From: a virus
Direction: 5' to 3' (one strand)
DNA length: 20,591 nucleotides
IMG/VR virus record: IMGVR_UViG_3300046542_000343
Coordinates: 1 to 20,591 of that record
This document shows positions 1 to 6,233 of the stretch, piece after piece (position 1 is the first letter of the stretch; each line of letters begins with the position of its first letter). A model generated the notes under the pieces. That model was given only the letters and a program-made list of their open reading frames with translations, made no database searches and had not been told where the DNA came from. Made by a program: the position numbers and the translations under genes.

Positions 1-27
1 AAGGCTGACCTATCTCTTTGATTTCAT

Positions 28-98
28 TGGTCGGGGCGAGAGGATTCCAACCTCCGACCACCTGCACCCCATGCACGCGCACGGCTCGCTGCAACCCG
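28..98 (-). pseudogene. Degraded tRNA-Pro(GGG)-like sequence
   Basis: On the minus strand this reads as a tRNA-Pro remnant. It has an anticodon loop ATGGGGT (anticodon GGG), a T-stem GGAGG/CCTCT, an acceptor 3' strand CGCCCCG and a terminal ACCA. It departs from a working tRNA in three ways: the T-loop reads TTGGAAT where TTCGAAT is expected, the D-arm is about 5 nt short, and the 5' acceptor strand CGGGTTG mismatches its partner. The length is 71 nt with CCA against about 77 normally. tRNA genes are common integration sites, so this may be a decayed attachment-site copy for the neighbouring integrase. That reading is inference. Confidence 0.5.
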
Positions 99-124
99 CA
101 TGGAGACTGCCTCTTCGCGAATCT

Positions 125-198
125 CATCTAATATACAGTAGTTTGCTTTCGGCCCTCCATGCCCCGGCAACCCGGCTTTAGCTGACCTATATTAGATG
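125..198. repeat. AT-rich 11-bp inverted repeat
   Basis: CATCTAATATA at 125-135 is perfectly inverted as TATATTAGATG at 188-198, with a 52-nt GC-rich spacer that contains two CCGG tetramers able to pair. It lies just downstream of the minus-strand amidase gene. A separate 10-bp direct repeat, GCTGACCTAT, occurs at 4-13 and 181-190. The arms could form a transcript-end hairpin, recombinase arm sites or the ends of a small mobile element. There is no T-tract that would make a convincing terminator. Confidence 0.5.
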
Positions 199-209
199 CA
201 TTCGTGCCC

Positions 210-704
210 CTACTTCAGCGGCCAGAACCACACCTCCACGGAGTCCCAGTAGCAGCCGCCGGCGTCGTCGTTGTTGCTGCCGCAGCGCTGGTACTTGTTC
301 CACCGGTCCATCATGATGATGTCGATATGCCCCTGGTTGTCCGCCGGGCCATGCAGCCGGAAAAACGAAATCAGGCCGTGGCGGGCGCTGATGCCCTTCT
401 GGGCCGCTGCGCCGCCGGCGTACTTTTCCGGCTGGCCGAGGTGGCGCACCAGCCAGTTGCTCAGCTTGCGCTGCTTGGTCTCGATGGCGCGGCCCTTGAA
501 TTTCCCTCCGAGCACCGGCCACGTACCCGGATCCGGAAACCCGGCCCCCAGTAGCGCCATGCTGAGGCGGATTGCGCACGTGTTGGCGAAGTTGGCGTCG
601 GGGATCAGGTCGGCGCGGCCGATCCACTGCAGCAGCTCCTCGCGGGAGATGCTGACGGTATCCGGGAAGTGCGCGCGTACGACTTCGAACGGTACGTTTT
701 TCAT
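210..704 (-). CDS. tae4: Tae4-family T6SS amidase effector
   Basis: This 164-aa protein is predicted to be a type VI secretion peptidoglycan amidase that cleaves cell-wall peptides in the periplasm of a rival cell. The Tae4 fold uses a Cys/His catalytic pair. Here Cys43 sits in NTCAIRLSMALLGAG and His126 in NQGHIDIIMMD, close to the spacing of characterised Tae4 proteins. Cys141 and Cys151 near the C-terminus could form a disulfide. No signal peptide is present, as expected for a T6SS-delivered toxin. The start at 704 is preferred over the ATG at 737 because GAGGAGG lies 6 nt upstream. It overlaps the immunity gene by 4 nt, which points to translational coupling. It is the last gene of the hcp-immunity-effector cassette. 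Confidence 0.88.
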   Translation of the reverse strand: MKNVPFEVVRAHFPDTVSISREELLQWIGRADLIPDANFANTCAIRLSMALLGAGFPDPGTWPVLGGKFKGRAIETKQRKLSNWLVRHLGQPEKYAGGAAAQKGISARHGLISFFRLHGPADNQGHIDIIMMDRWNKYQRCGSNNDDAGGCYWDSVEVWFWPLK

Positions 705-1123
705 TGTTGCCTCCTCGAGCTGATCGGGCACGGCCACTTCGCGCGCCAGATTGCCGGCAGCAGTTGCGCGGCGTTGCGCTTGCGTTGGTCGTCAGGAAGG
801 CTGGCCAGCCCCCAGCGCGACGCGTTCCAGAAGTCCTCGTCGTTGGGGGTTTGATGGCGGGCGTCGAAGCACCACACGGTGCCCTCGGTGGCGTCGTGCA
901 GCGCCGCGACATAGCCGCGCGCGTATTCGACGTTCGTGTTGGTGTGCAGCGCCGCCAGCTCCTCGCGCGATACGCCGCTCTTGGGCGTCCAAGGCACGTC
1001 CTGGGGGCGCACCGGCTCGAGCTTCTTGAGCAGGCCTGCGGCCGTCATCCAGGGGGCGGCGGCGGCCGGCTGCGCGCCGCAGGGCGTGGCCAGCACCAGC
1101 CCGGCGAGAACCAGGGCGCGCAT
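701..1123 (-). CDS. tai4: Rap1a/Tai4-type T6SS immunity protein
   Basis: This 140-aa secreted protein probably neutralises the Tae4 amidase in the periplasm. Residues 1-18 form a signal peptide (MRALVLAGLVLATPCGAQ). The mature part has the Rap1a/Tai pattern YARGYVAALHDATEG followed by WCF, with Cys85 and Cys132 placed for a disulfide. The start at 1123 shares one base with the hcp stop codon (TGATG), and the 3' end overlaps the effector start by 4 nt. Immunity is therefore made before effector from one transcript. The family call is based on pattern recognition. The pairing with the adjacent Tae4 is inferred from gene order. Confidence 0.8.
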   Translation of the reverse strand: MRALVLAGLVLATPCGAQPAAAAPWMTAAGLLKKLEPVRPQDVPWTPKSGVSREELAALHTNTNVEYARGYVAALHDATEGTVWCFDARHQTPNDEDFWNASRWGLASLPDDQRKRNAAQLLPAIWRAKWPCPISSRRQQ

Positions 1124-1614
1124 CACGCGATCCTGTTCGTCGCCAGGTCCCATCCGCCGACCGTGGCGCCGCCGGCCCCGCCTGCGATTTTCTGCTGCAT
1201 GTACCGCCACCGGATCTTCGAGAACTTCAGGCCGAGATTCTCGGTCGGCTGGCCGCCGCCATTGAAGGCGGGCGCGATGTGCGCGATCAGCACGTTCTCG
1301 AGCTCGACCTCGAAATACTTGATCGGCTCGCCCTGGCCATCGGCGCGCATCATCTCGAGCTTGGCTTTGGGGATCGTCTTGCCGCATGCGCAAGTCTGGG
1401 CAAGGATGGGGGACGCGAGGTCGACCAGCTTGCTGATCGTGATCTGGCTAAGCTCGGCGCGTTCCGCGGTGTGTCCGCCGCCGGTCGAAGCGGTGGCGCT
1501 CTTTGGTTGATGGATCGACCAGTTGACCGAGGTGCACTCGATCCAGCCGCCGTGCTTCGAGTCTGCCGACTCGCCCTTGATGCCGTCGATCTGCAGGTAA
1601 TAGTCCGCTGCCAT
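1123..1614 (-). CDS. hcp: Hcp, T6SS inner-tube protein
   Basis: This 163-aa protein has the start typical of Hcp, MAADYYLQIDGIKGES, followed by GGWIECTSVNWSIHQP. The C-terminal part KYFEVELENVLIAHI is also characteristic. Hcp hexamers stack into the T6SS tube and can carry small effectors in their lumen. The length is normal, with no fused toxin domain. The start at 1614 follows GGAGGAGG at good spacing. No other T6SS core gene is visible, so this is an orphan hcp-effector-immunity unit of the kind that relies on a main T6SS locus elsewhere. An inverted repeat just upstream could mask the ribosome binding site. Confidence 0.92.
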   Translation of the reverse strand: MAADYYLQIDGIKGESADSKHGGWIECTSVNWSIHQPKSATASTGGGHTAERAELSQITISKLVDLASPILAQTCACGKTIPKAKLEMMRADGQGEPIKYFEVELENVLIAHIAPAFNGGGQPTENLGLKFSKIRWRYMQQKIAGGAGGATVGGWDLATNRIA

Positions 1615-1622
1615 TGCCGCCT

Positions 1623-1658
1623 CCTCCGTGGTTGGTGTAAGGACCATTCTCACGGAGG
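1623..1658 (-). promoter_or_regulatory. Hairpin overlapping the hcp ribosome binding site
   Basis: In the minus-strand transcript CCTCCGTG pairs perfectly with CACGGAGG, which is the 5' part of the hcp Shine-Dalgarno tract GGAGGAGG. A possible inner stem TGGT/ACCA closes a 6-nt loop. If it forms, the hairpin would partly hide the ribosome binding site. The pairing is read directly from the sequence; a regulatory role is inference. Confidence 0.45.
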
Positions 1659-1761
1659 TGGCGCTGGTGTGGCTTGGGGATGCGCAACCGAGCTCGGGTG
1701 TAGCGTCAACCGCGCAGCGCAATCGCCTGCGCCCGGCCTGGCGCGTGTGCCGGGGCCCGGT

Positions 1762-2883
1762 CTAGCTGGACTTCCAGGGGAGGCTCATGTCGATCGCGGA
1801 GATGTCCGGGATCGCCTCCTTGATGTAGATTTCGCTGGTCTTGGCGGTCGTATGCACCAGGCGCTTCTGGATGTCGTGCATCTGCTTGCCCGCCCTGGCC
1901 GCGTCGGTGGCGCCGAGCGCGCGCAGGTCCTTGAACCAGACCGGGTCCGTGATGCCGGCCCGATCGCGCGCGCGAACCCACATGGTGTTCAGCCCGCTCT
2001 TGGTGTAGGGCTGGCCCTTCTGCGTCGGGAACAGGTAGGGCGAGATCACCTCGTAGCCCTTCTTGATGGCGCGGGCCCGGTTGATCACGTCCTGGATCGC
2101 CGGCGTGATCGTGATGTCGACCACCTTGCCGCTCGACTTGCGCGTCTTGCTCGGCTGGATACGGATGTGCCCGCCCTCGATCTGGCTTTCCTTCAGGGTG
2201 CGGATGTCGAGCGCGCGCGCCCACAGCAAATAGGCCATGTCGACCAGGCAGGCGAACATCGGGCCACTCTGGGTCGGCAGCGTCAAGCCGTTGTCGGCGC
2301 GCGGCTTGCTGAACATGCCGGCCGCGCGGATCCGCTGCACCTGGTCATGCGTGGGCAGCACGGTCCGGCGCTCGGTCTCGAAGTCGCTGAGGTCCAGCTG
2401 CTCGATCGGGTTGTCCTCGCGCAGGCCGAGCCGCGAGATCGCGTACTTGAACAGCTTGCGCGCCAGCGCCGCGACCTTCTGCGCGGTGTTCGCCTTGCCG
2501 CGGTAGCGCTCGCTCAGGAAGTCGGCGAATTCCTTGGTGGTCACCTGACCCACGTGGAAGTCTTCGAACTCGTCCGCGATCACGTCCAGGTACTGCTTGT
2601 ACTGGTCCTGCGTTTCCTTGGTGTACTTGCCCAGCTTGTGCTCCTTGAACTCGGCGCACAGGTGCGGCATGCTGCCCTCGACCAGGACTTTGTTGCCCAG
2701 CAGCTCGGACAGCTTCGCGAGCATCACGCTCTCGCCGTCGTCAAGCGAGCATAGCCGGACCCACTTCTTGTACTCGTTGGTCTTGGGCACGCGCATCGGT
2801 TCGGCCGCGACAAAGTAGTAGGCGCCGAACTTCACATACACGCGGCGCGGGAGTCCGCGATTCTTTTTACGCTGCCGATTCAT
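1762..2883 (-). CDS. int: Tyrosine recombinase (phage integrase)
   Basis: This 373-aa protein catalyses site-specific integration and excision. The N-terminal half has a SAM-like core-binding domain, with residues 90-155 resembling KYTKETQDQYKQYLDVIADE. The catalytic part shows Arg223 in LLWARALDIRTL, a beta-hairpin Lys246 in PSKTRKSSGK, Arg321 in KDLRALGATDAA, His344 in LVHTTAKT and the nucleophile Tyr353 in SEIYIK. The box II His (HxLR) is replaced by Lys, a known variation in the family. The start at 2883 is chosen from AAGGAA just upstream and the basic N-terminus MNRQRKKNRGLPRR; the frame stays open to 2976. The gene ends the leftward early operon and overlaps the upstream DUF4224 gene by 4 nt, a common pairing in prophages. 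Confidence 0.93.
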   Translation of the reverse strand: MNRQRKKNRGLPRRVYVKFGAYYFVAAEPMRVPKTNEYKKWVRLCSLDDGESVMLAKLSELLGNKVLVEGSMPHLCAEFKEHKLGKYTKETQDQYKQYLDVIADEFEDFHVGQVTTKEFADFLSERYRGKANTAQKVAALARKLFKYAISRLGLREDNPIEQLDLSDFETERRTVLPTHDQVQRIRAAGMFSKPRADNGLTLPTQSGPMFACLVDMAYLLWARALDIRTLKESQIEGGHIRIQPSKTRKSSGKVVDITITPAIQDVINRARAIKKGYEVISPYLFPTQKGQPYTKSGLNTMWVRARDRAGITDPVWFKDLRALGATDAARAGKQMHDIQKRLVHTTAKTSEIYIKEAIPDISAIDMSLPWKSS

Positions 2884-3107
2884 TTCCTTGCCGATTTCCT
2901 TCTCGGGGTGGCGCCCGTTGCCGGCGCGCCAAGCGTCATCGTACTGGGATTGGTCAGGTGCGCGCGCAGCACACACACCGTATTGTCGATCTTGCGCAGC
3001 TGCGCCGGGATGCCCAGTTCGCGCAGCGCGGCAAGCTGCTTCTTCGGAAGCTTGTAATGCGTGATCTGATAGATCTCGTCGTTAGACAGGGTCAGGTCGT
3101 CCATCAT
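2880..3107 (-). CDS. DUF4224 family phage protein
   Basis: This 75-aa basic protein contains LTLSNDEIYQITHYKLPKKQ and a following stretch on relative Ala/Leu/Arg residues that match DUF4224, a small family almost always encoded next to phage integrases. Its molecular role is not established, and a part in recombination or DNA binding is only suggested by context. Two adjacent ATG codons (3107 and 3104) are possible starts; AGGCGG lies upstream. The C-terminal tail (PRRKSARK) is strongly basic. It overlaps the neighbouring genes on both sides by about 4 nt, so it belongs to the int transcript. Confidence 0.75.
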   Translation of the reverse strand: MMDDLTLSNDEIYQITHYKLPKKQLAALRELGIPAQLRKIDNTVCVLRAHLTNPSTMTLGAPATGATPRRKSARK

Positions 3108-3229
3108 TCGGAACCGCCTTTCCGCTCACAGTTACACGCCCTGCCCTGGTTGCAATTGTGGTTGCAGCCGCTCGGGGCCGGCGCGGTCCATATGTTCCAC
3201 CACATGAGCCAGAATAGGTAGAGCTTCAT
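3104..3229 (-). CDS. Small Cys/Trp-rich phage protein
   Basis: This 41-aa protein begins MKLYLFWLMWWNIWTAPAPS, a short hydrophobic Trp-rich segment. It is followed by four cysteines in a Cys/Asn/His-rich tail (GCNHNCNQGRACNCERK). The N-terminus could insert in a membrane, and the Cys/His tail could bind metal or form disulfides. The ATG at 3229 is chosen because the longer frame upstream lacks coding character and a G-rich ribosome binding site (GGGCGG) precedes it. The ends overlap the flanking genes by 4 nt, typical of a packed phage operon. The function is unknown. Confidence 0.6.
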   Translation of the reverse strand: MKLYLFWLMWWNIWTAPAPSGCNHNCNQGRACNCERKGGSE

Positions 3230-3978
3230 GCCGCCGCCCCACTTGCATCGGCCGGGCCGGCTGCGACCGGTTCCACCGCTCCCTTTGTCAGGGCGAGGGC
3301 CTGTTCGGTGAGCTCGACCTGGCCCCGCCAATACTTCCGGCTGTCGTCGGTCGTCGCCTGGGCCTGCATGTGCTTGCAATACCGGAGTTCCTGATAGAGC
3401 CCATGCTCCACCGCGACCCGCTGGCACGCGGAGAAGGTAATGGTCAAGGGGTCGATAGCGGGGTGGGTTGCGGCTCCTGAGCTGCCGGGAGCGCTCGCGC
3501 GGGCGCAGCGCAGCACGCCGATCGCCGCCGGCACTGCCAGCGGCAACTTAGCCGGATCGAGCGCCTCGAGCATCCCGATCGCGATCCTGATGGCGCCCGC
3601 CAGGCCGGCGTCGGTGCAGCCTGCCCTGCATGGCTGGCCAGCTGGTGCACAGCACGCCGGGCAGCAGAACCCGCCGGGGTGTTGCTCCGCAGCGGCTGCG
3701 GCGCGCAGCTCCGCAATCTCGGCCACCATCGCCCGCTCAACATCGGTCGGCACATGGAGTGGGAAACTCTCGTCGGCGCCGATCCGCTCGCGCCAGGTCC
3801 TGATCACCGCTGGCGCACTGGCGGCTGGTGGCGCGGCCCCGGCCATTGCCTCAACCACGTTGATCGCCGCGTTGCGGCCGATGCGCCCGGGCTTGCGGCA
3901 ATCGCACAGCACGGCCGCGCCGGCGCTGATCTGTTTGTCGGTCAGCACGATATTGACTCTCTCGGGGGTAGTAGCCAT
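3226..3978 (-). CDS. Unknown phage protein with Cys-rich centre
   Basis: This protein is about 250 aa and I do not recognise its family. The N-terminal part contains VLTDKQISAGAAVLCDCRKP and INVVEAMAGA. Residues about 105-122 hold a CCPACCAPAGQPCRAGC cluster resembling a metal-binding knuckle. The C-terminal part is helical (YWRGQVELTEQALALTKG). The Ala/Pro-rich stretches between them look like linkers. The start at 3978 is favoured over the ATG at 3984 and 4011 because AAAGGA is then well spaced. It lies between the DGR reverse transcriptase and the small genes before int, on the same strand with short spacing. It may be an ordinary early accessory protein. Confidence 0.6.
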   Translation of the reverse strand: MATTPERVNIVLTDKQISAGAAVLCDCRKPGRIGRNAAINVVEAMAGAAPPAASAPAVIRTWRERIGADESFPLHVPTDVERAMVAEIAELRAAAAAEQHPGGFCCPACCAPAGQPCRAGCTDAGLAGAIRIAIGMLEALDPAKLPLAVPAAIGVLRCARASAPGSSGAATHPAIDPLTITFSACQRVAVEHGLYQELRYCKHMQAQATTDDSRKYWRGQVELTEQALALTKGAVEPVAAGPADASGAAA

Positions 3979-4007
3979 GTTCATTCCTTTCTGTCGCTTT
4001 GGGTTTC

Positions 4008-5204
4008 TCATCGGGTGCCGGTCCTGTAGGCCTTGGTGAAGCTGCGGTTCACCGCATGACCGCGCTGCAGCACCGCCCGCGCCACCTGGGCTCGGTCAGC
4101 GTGGCTGCTGTCCGACTGACACAGCAGGCCGAAGTAGCTGTTGGCCGCCGCGTAGACGTCGCCGGCGTCCATCGTCGCCAGCCGCGAGATCGCCTGGCTG
4201 ACCGTGCGCCGCCGGGCGCGGGTGTGCCAGGGCTTGATCACGTGGCCGACGAAGTCGACGCCGCGCGCCACCGGCTGCAGGATGGTCTTAGTAGGGTTCA
4301 GCCTTGCGCCGAGCGTAGGCAGGAACGCGTCGATGCTCGCCAGCGCGCCGTTCAGCCATTGCGGCGACTCGTGCAGCAGCACGAAGTCGTCGACGTAGCG
4401 CACGTAATGCCGCGCCCGCAGCTGGTGCTTGGCGTGCTGGTCGAGCGCATCAAGGTAGATATTGGCGAAGAACTGGCTCGACAGATTCCCGATCGGCAGG
4501 CCGAGATAGTCGGGCTGGCTGGCCAGGCGCTTGTGCGGCGGTACCAGGTCGACCAGTCGGCGCTTACCGCGCAGTTCGAAGTCCTGGCGCGGGTCGTGGA
4601 ACAGGATCACGCCGGCCAGCCACAGCCACCACGGCTCGGTGACGCGCGCCGCGATCTGGCGCCACAGCACGCGCTTGTCGATCGCCACGAAGAAGTTGGC
4701 GAGGTCGCACTTCAGGTACCACAGCGGGCGGCTCCAGTTCTGGGAAGCGCTGCGGATCTTGTGCTCGAGGCGCTGGGCCGCGTACAGCGTGCCGCGGCCC
4801 GGGATGCAGGCGCAGGTGTCGCTGATGAACGAGCGGTAGAAGCGCGGCGCGATACGGTTGTACAGCAGGTGGTGCACGATGCGGTCTCGGAACTCGGCCG
4901 CCCATACCTCGCGCGGCCTGGGGCGCGTGATGATGAAGCAGATCGAGCGGCCGGGCCGGTAGCTGCCGTCGGCCAGCTCGTCGCGCAGGCGGGCCAGGTT
5001 GCGCTCCTGGTCCTGTTCGAACGCGGCGGCGCTGGCGGAGTTGCGTTTGGTCTTGCGGCAGTCGAGGTAGGCCTGCACCAGCTCCTCGAAAGAAAAATCA
5101 GCATGGAGGCGACCGGGATAATCTGCGGACCGCGCGAGCGCGGAGGCTGGCCGACTTGTTGTTGTTGTTCTGGTTGCCGTTGTTGAAATTCTGATTCCAG
5201 GCAT
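4008..5204 (-). CDS. DGR-type reverse transcriptase
   Basis: This is the reverse transcriptase of a diversity-generating retroelement. It copies the TR transcript with errors at adenines, and the cDNA replaces the VR. Counting from the in-frame ATG at 5204 it has 398 aa. Asp167 lies in KCDLANFF, the DGR-like motif IGNLSSQ is at 238-244, and YVDD is at 270-273. The first recognisable RT residues are FSFEELVQAYLDCRK, around residue 38. The true start is unclear: the ATG at 5204 lies inside TR, a GTG at 5078 would trim the RT0 region, and an ATG at 5104 is out of frame by one base. The frame is open to 5438 but that extension has no coding character. It is transcribed after avd and TR, the standard order. 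Confidence 0.92.
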   Translation of the reverse strand: MPGIRISTTATRTTTTSRPASALARSADYPGRLHADFSFEELVQAYLDCRKTKRNSASAAAFEQDQERNLARLRDELADGSYRPGRSICFIITRPRPREVWAAEFRDRIVHHLLYNRIAPRFYRSFISDTCACIPGRGTLYAAQRLEHKIRSASQNWSRPLWYLKCDLANFFVAIDKRVLWRQIAARVTEPWWLWLAGVILFHDPRQDFELRGKRRLVDLVPPHKRLASQPDYLGLPIGNLSSQFFANIYLDALDQHAKHQLRARHYVRYVDDFVLLHESPQWLNGALASIDAFLPTLGARLNPTKTILQPVARGVDFVGHVIKPWHTRARRRTVSQAISRLATMDAGDVYAAANSYFGLLCQSDSSHADRAQVARAVLQRGHAVNRSFTKAYRTGTR

Positions 5205-5223
5205 AGTCGTCGTTGGCAGCGTG
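5120..5223 (-). repeat. DGR template repeat (TR)
   Basis: This 104-nt repeat lies between avd and the RT domain, on the minus strand. Read in the VR frame it is rich in AAC codons (for example CAGAACAACAACAACAAG), the usual TR composition that lets adenine mutagenesis yield many residues. Its last 38 nt, including SASLRARAVRR-coding sequence and a CCGCG/CGCGG hairpin at 5130-5143, are identical in both VRs. This end is the likely counterpart of the initiation-of-mutagenic-homing region. Similarity to the VRs stops just beyond both ends. Confidence 0.95.
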
Positions 5224-5404
5224 CTGCGTGTATTCGTGCTATCTACATCGCCCCGCCGAAGGCCGCAGCGGCCGATCAGCGGGGAAACTGCGCCAGACCT
5301 GCCCGAACTATGTCGGGTGGTATCTGCGGTGCGCATGGCGGTGGCCTTGTGGGCCAGCGGCACGACCAGATTAAAAGTTCGCACAGTCATGGTGGCCGTG
5401 ACCA

Positions 5405-5758
5405 TCACGAAGCGGGCGACGTTGCGGAGCGGCGCCATCCACTGGCCTGCTTGCCGATGCTGGTGGTCAGCTCGACGGCGCGGGCGTACTGCTTGACGGT
5501 GATCAGGCGCTTGTCGCGCGAGAGCCGCAGCAGCAGTTCCGCCACCTGCAGGCGCTCGGTGAGCCCCTGCAGGTGAGGTGCCTTCTCCCGCGCCGTGTTG
5601 GCGCGGAAGATCAAGATCGTGACTGCGACCACCTCGTCACGGAGCTTCCCGCCGATCGATGCCTTGAAATCCCTGGGCATGTTCTTGGCGAGGTCTGTGA
5701 CGACGTCGAGGAGGTCGTAGGCGGCCTTGTAGATCGGCAGTTGGGTGTGGAGTGCCAT
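5405..5758 (-). CDS. avd: Avd-like DGR accessory protein (four-helix bundle)
   Basis: This 117-aa, almost wholly helical protein is the accessory variability determinant. Avd proteins form a barrel-like pentamer of four-helix bundles that binds the RT and TR RNA and is needed for mutagenic copying. Recognisable segments are LPIYKAAYDLLDVVTDLAKN, IGGKLRDEVVAVTILIFRAN and LQVAELLLRLSRDKRLI. The last is basic and amphipathic. It follows the VR1 gene with a 14-nt gap and precedes TR, the classic VR-avd-TR-RT order. The ribosome binding site is weak, which suggests translation coupled to the upstream gene. The family call is strengthened by context. Confidence 0.88.
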   Translation of the reverse strand: MALHTQLPIYKAAYDLLDVVTDLAKNMPRDFKASIGGKLRDEVVAVTILIFRANTAREKAPHLQGLTERLQVAELLLRLSRDKRLITVKQYARAVELTTSIGKQASGWRRSATSPAS

Positions 5759-5772
5759 GCTGATAAAAAGCG

Positions 5773-6204
5773 TTAAATTACTGAATAATTAATCTGCGGA
5801 CCGCGCGAGCGCGGAGGCTGGCCGACTTGTCGTAGTTGACCTGGAATGCCGTCGTCGAAAACCTGAGTCCAGGCATAGTCGACGAGGGCAGCGTGCTGCT
5901 CGCTCGACCAGTACCAGCGCGGCTTGAATTCGCGCTGCAGGTTGGCGTAAAGCAGCGCCTGCTCGCGGCGCGTCGGCAGCTCGCCGCCCGCCTTCACCGC
6001 GAAGGCTTTTGCGGCTTCCCAGGTCACTTCTTCCGCCTCGCCTGGCAACAGCACCAGGTGATGATCGGGTTGGCCGTCCTGTCCAAGGATCAGGCCGGCG
6101 TACAGCTCGCCCGCCTTGAGGTTCTCCGCGATCCATTGCGCCTTGCTGGCTACCATTCCGGCGACGCGGCCGCCTGGCTGCTGCAGTTCTTGTGCTTTCT
6201 TCAT
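5773..6204 (-). CDS. DGR variable protein 2 (VR1), frameshifted C-terminus
   Basis: This DUF1566/Lcl-like C-type-lectin-fold target protein is 143 aa. It contains ELPTRREQALLYANLQ, then RWYWSSEQHAALVDYAW at the start of the variable region. An extra T on the plus strand at 5847, relative to TR and VR2, shifts the frame. The end therefore reads RQVGQPPRSRGPQINYSVI where KSASLRARAVRR is expected. Restoring the frame gives GFQVNYDKSASLRARAVRR and a stop soon after. AGGAG precedes the ATG at 6204. No signal peptide is seen. The protein is a shorter paralogue of the gene upstream. The shift could be a real DGR by-product or a sequencing error. Confidence 0.85.
   Translation of the reverse strand: MKKAQELQQPGGRVAGMVASKAQWIAENLKAGELYAGLILGQDGQPDHHLVLLPGEAEEVTWEAAKAFAVKAGGELPTRREQALLYANLQREFKPRWYWSSEQHAALVDYAWTQVFDDGIPGQLRQVGQPPRSRGPQINYSVI
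5791..5895 (-). repeat. DGR variable repeat VR1
   Basis: VR1 is 105 nt, one longer than TR. Hand alignment gives 14 substitutions, all at TR adenines, for example AAC to CTC, GAC to GTC, AAT to GTT and AAC to TTC. The only other difference is the 1-nt insertion at 5847. The 3' part (5791-5828 on the plus strand) is identical to TR. It lies at the 3' end of the second target gene. Confidence 0.95.
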
Positions 6205-6233
6205 GATCAGTTACTCCTGAAATGGATGAAGGG

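Noticed and set aside
1279-2754. Long plus-strand frame of 491 codons opposite int and hcp
   Set aside because: It is a high-GC shadow frame. The minus strand carries clear integrase and Hcp motifs with ribosome binding sites, while the plus translation is Arg/Leu/Val-rich with no domain.
5205-5438. N-terminal extension of the reverse transcriptase frame
   Set aside because: The sequence lacks coding character and overlaps the avd 3' end. Known RTs begin near FSFEEL, so the extension is probably just open frame.
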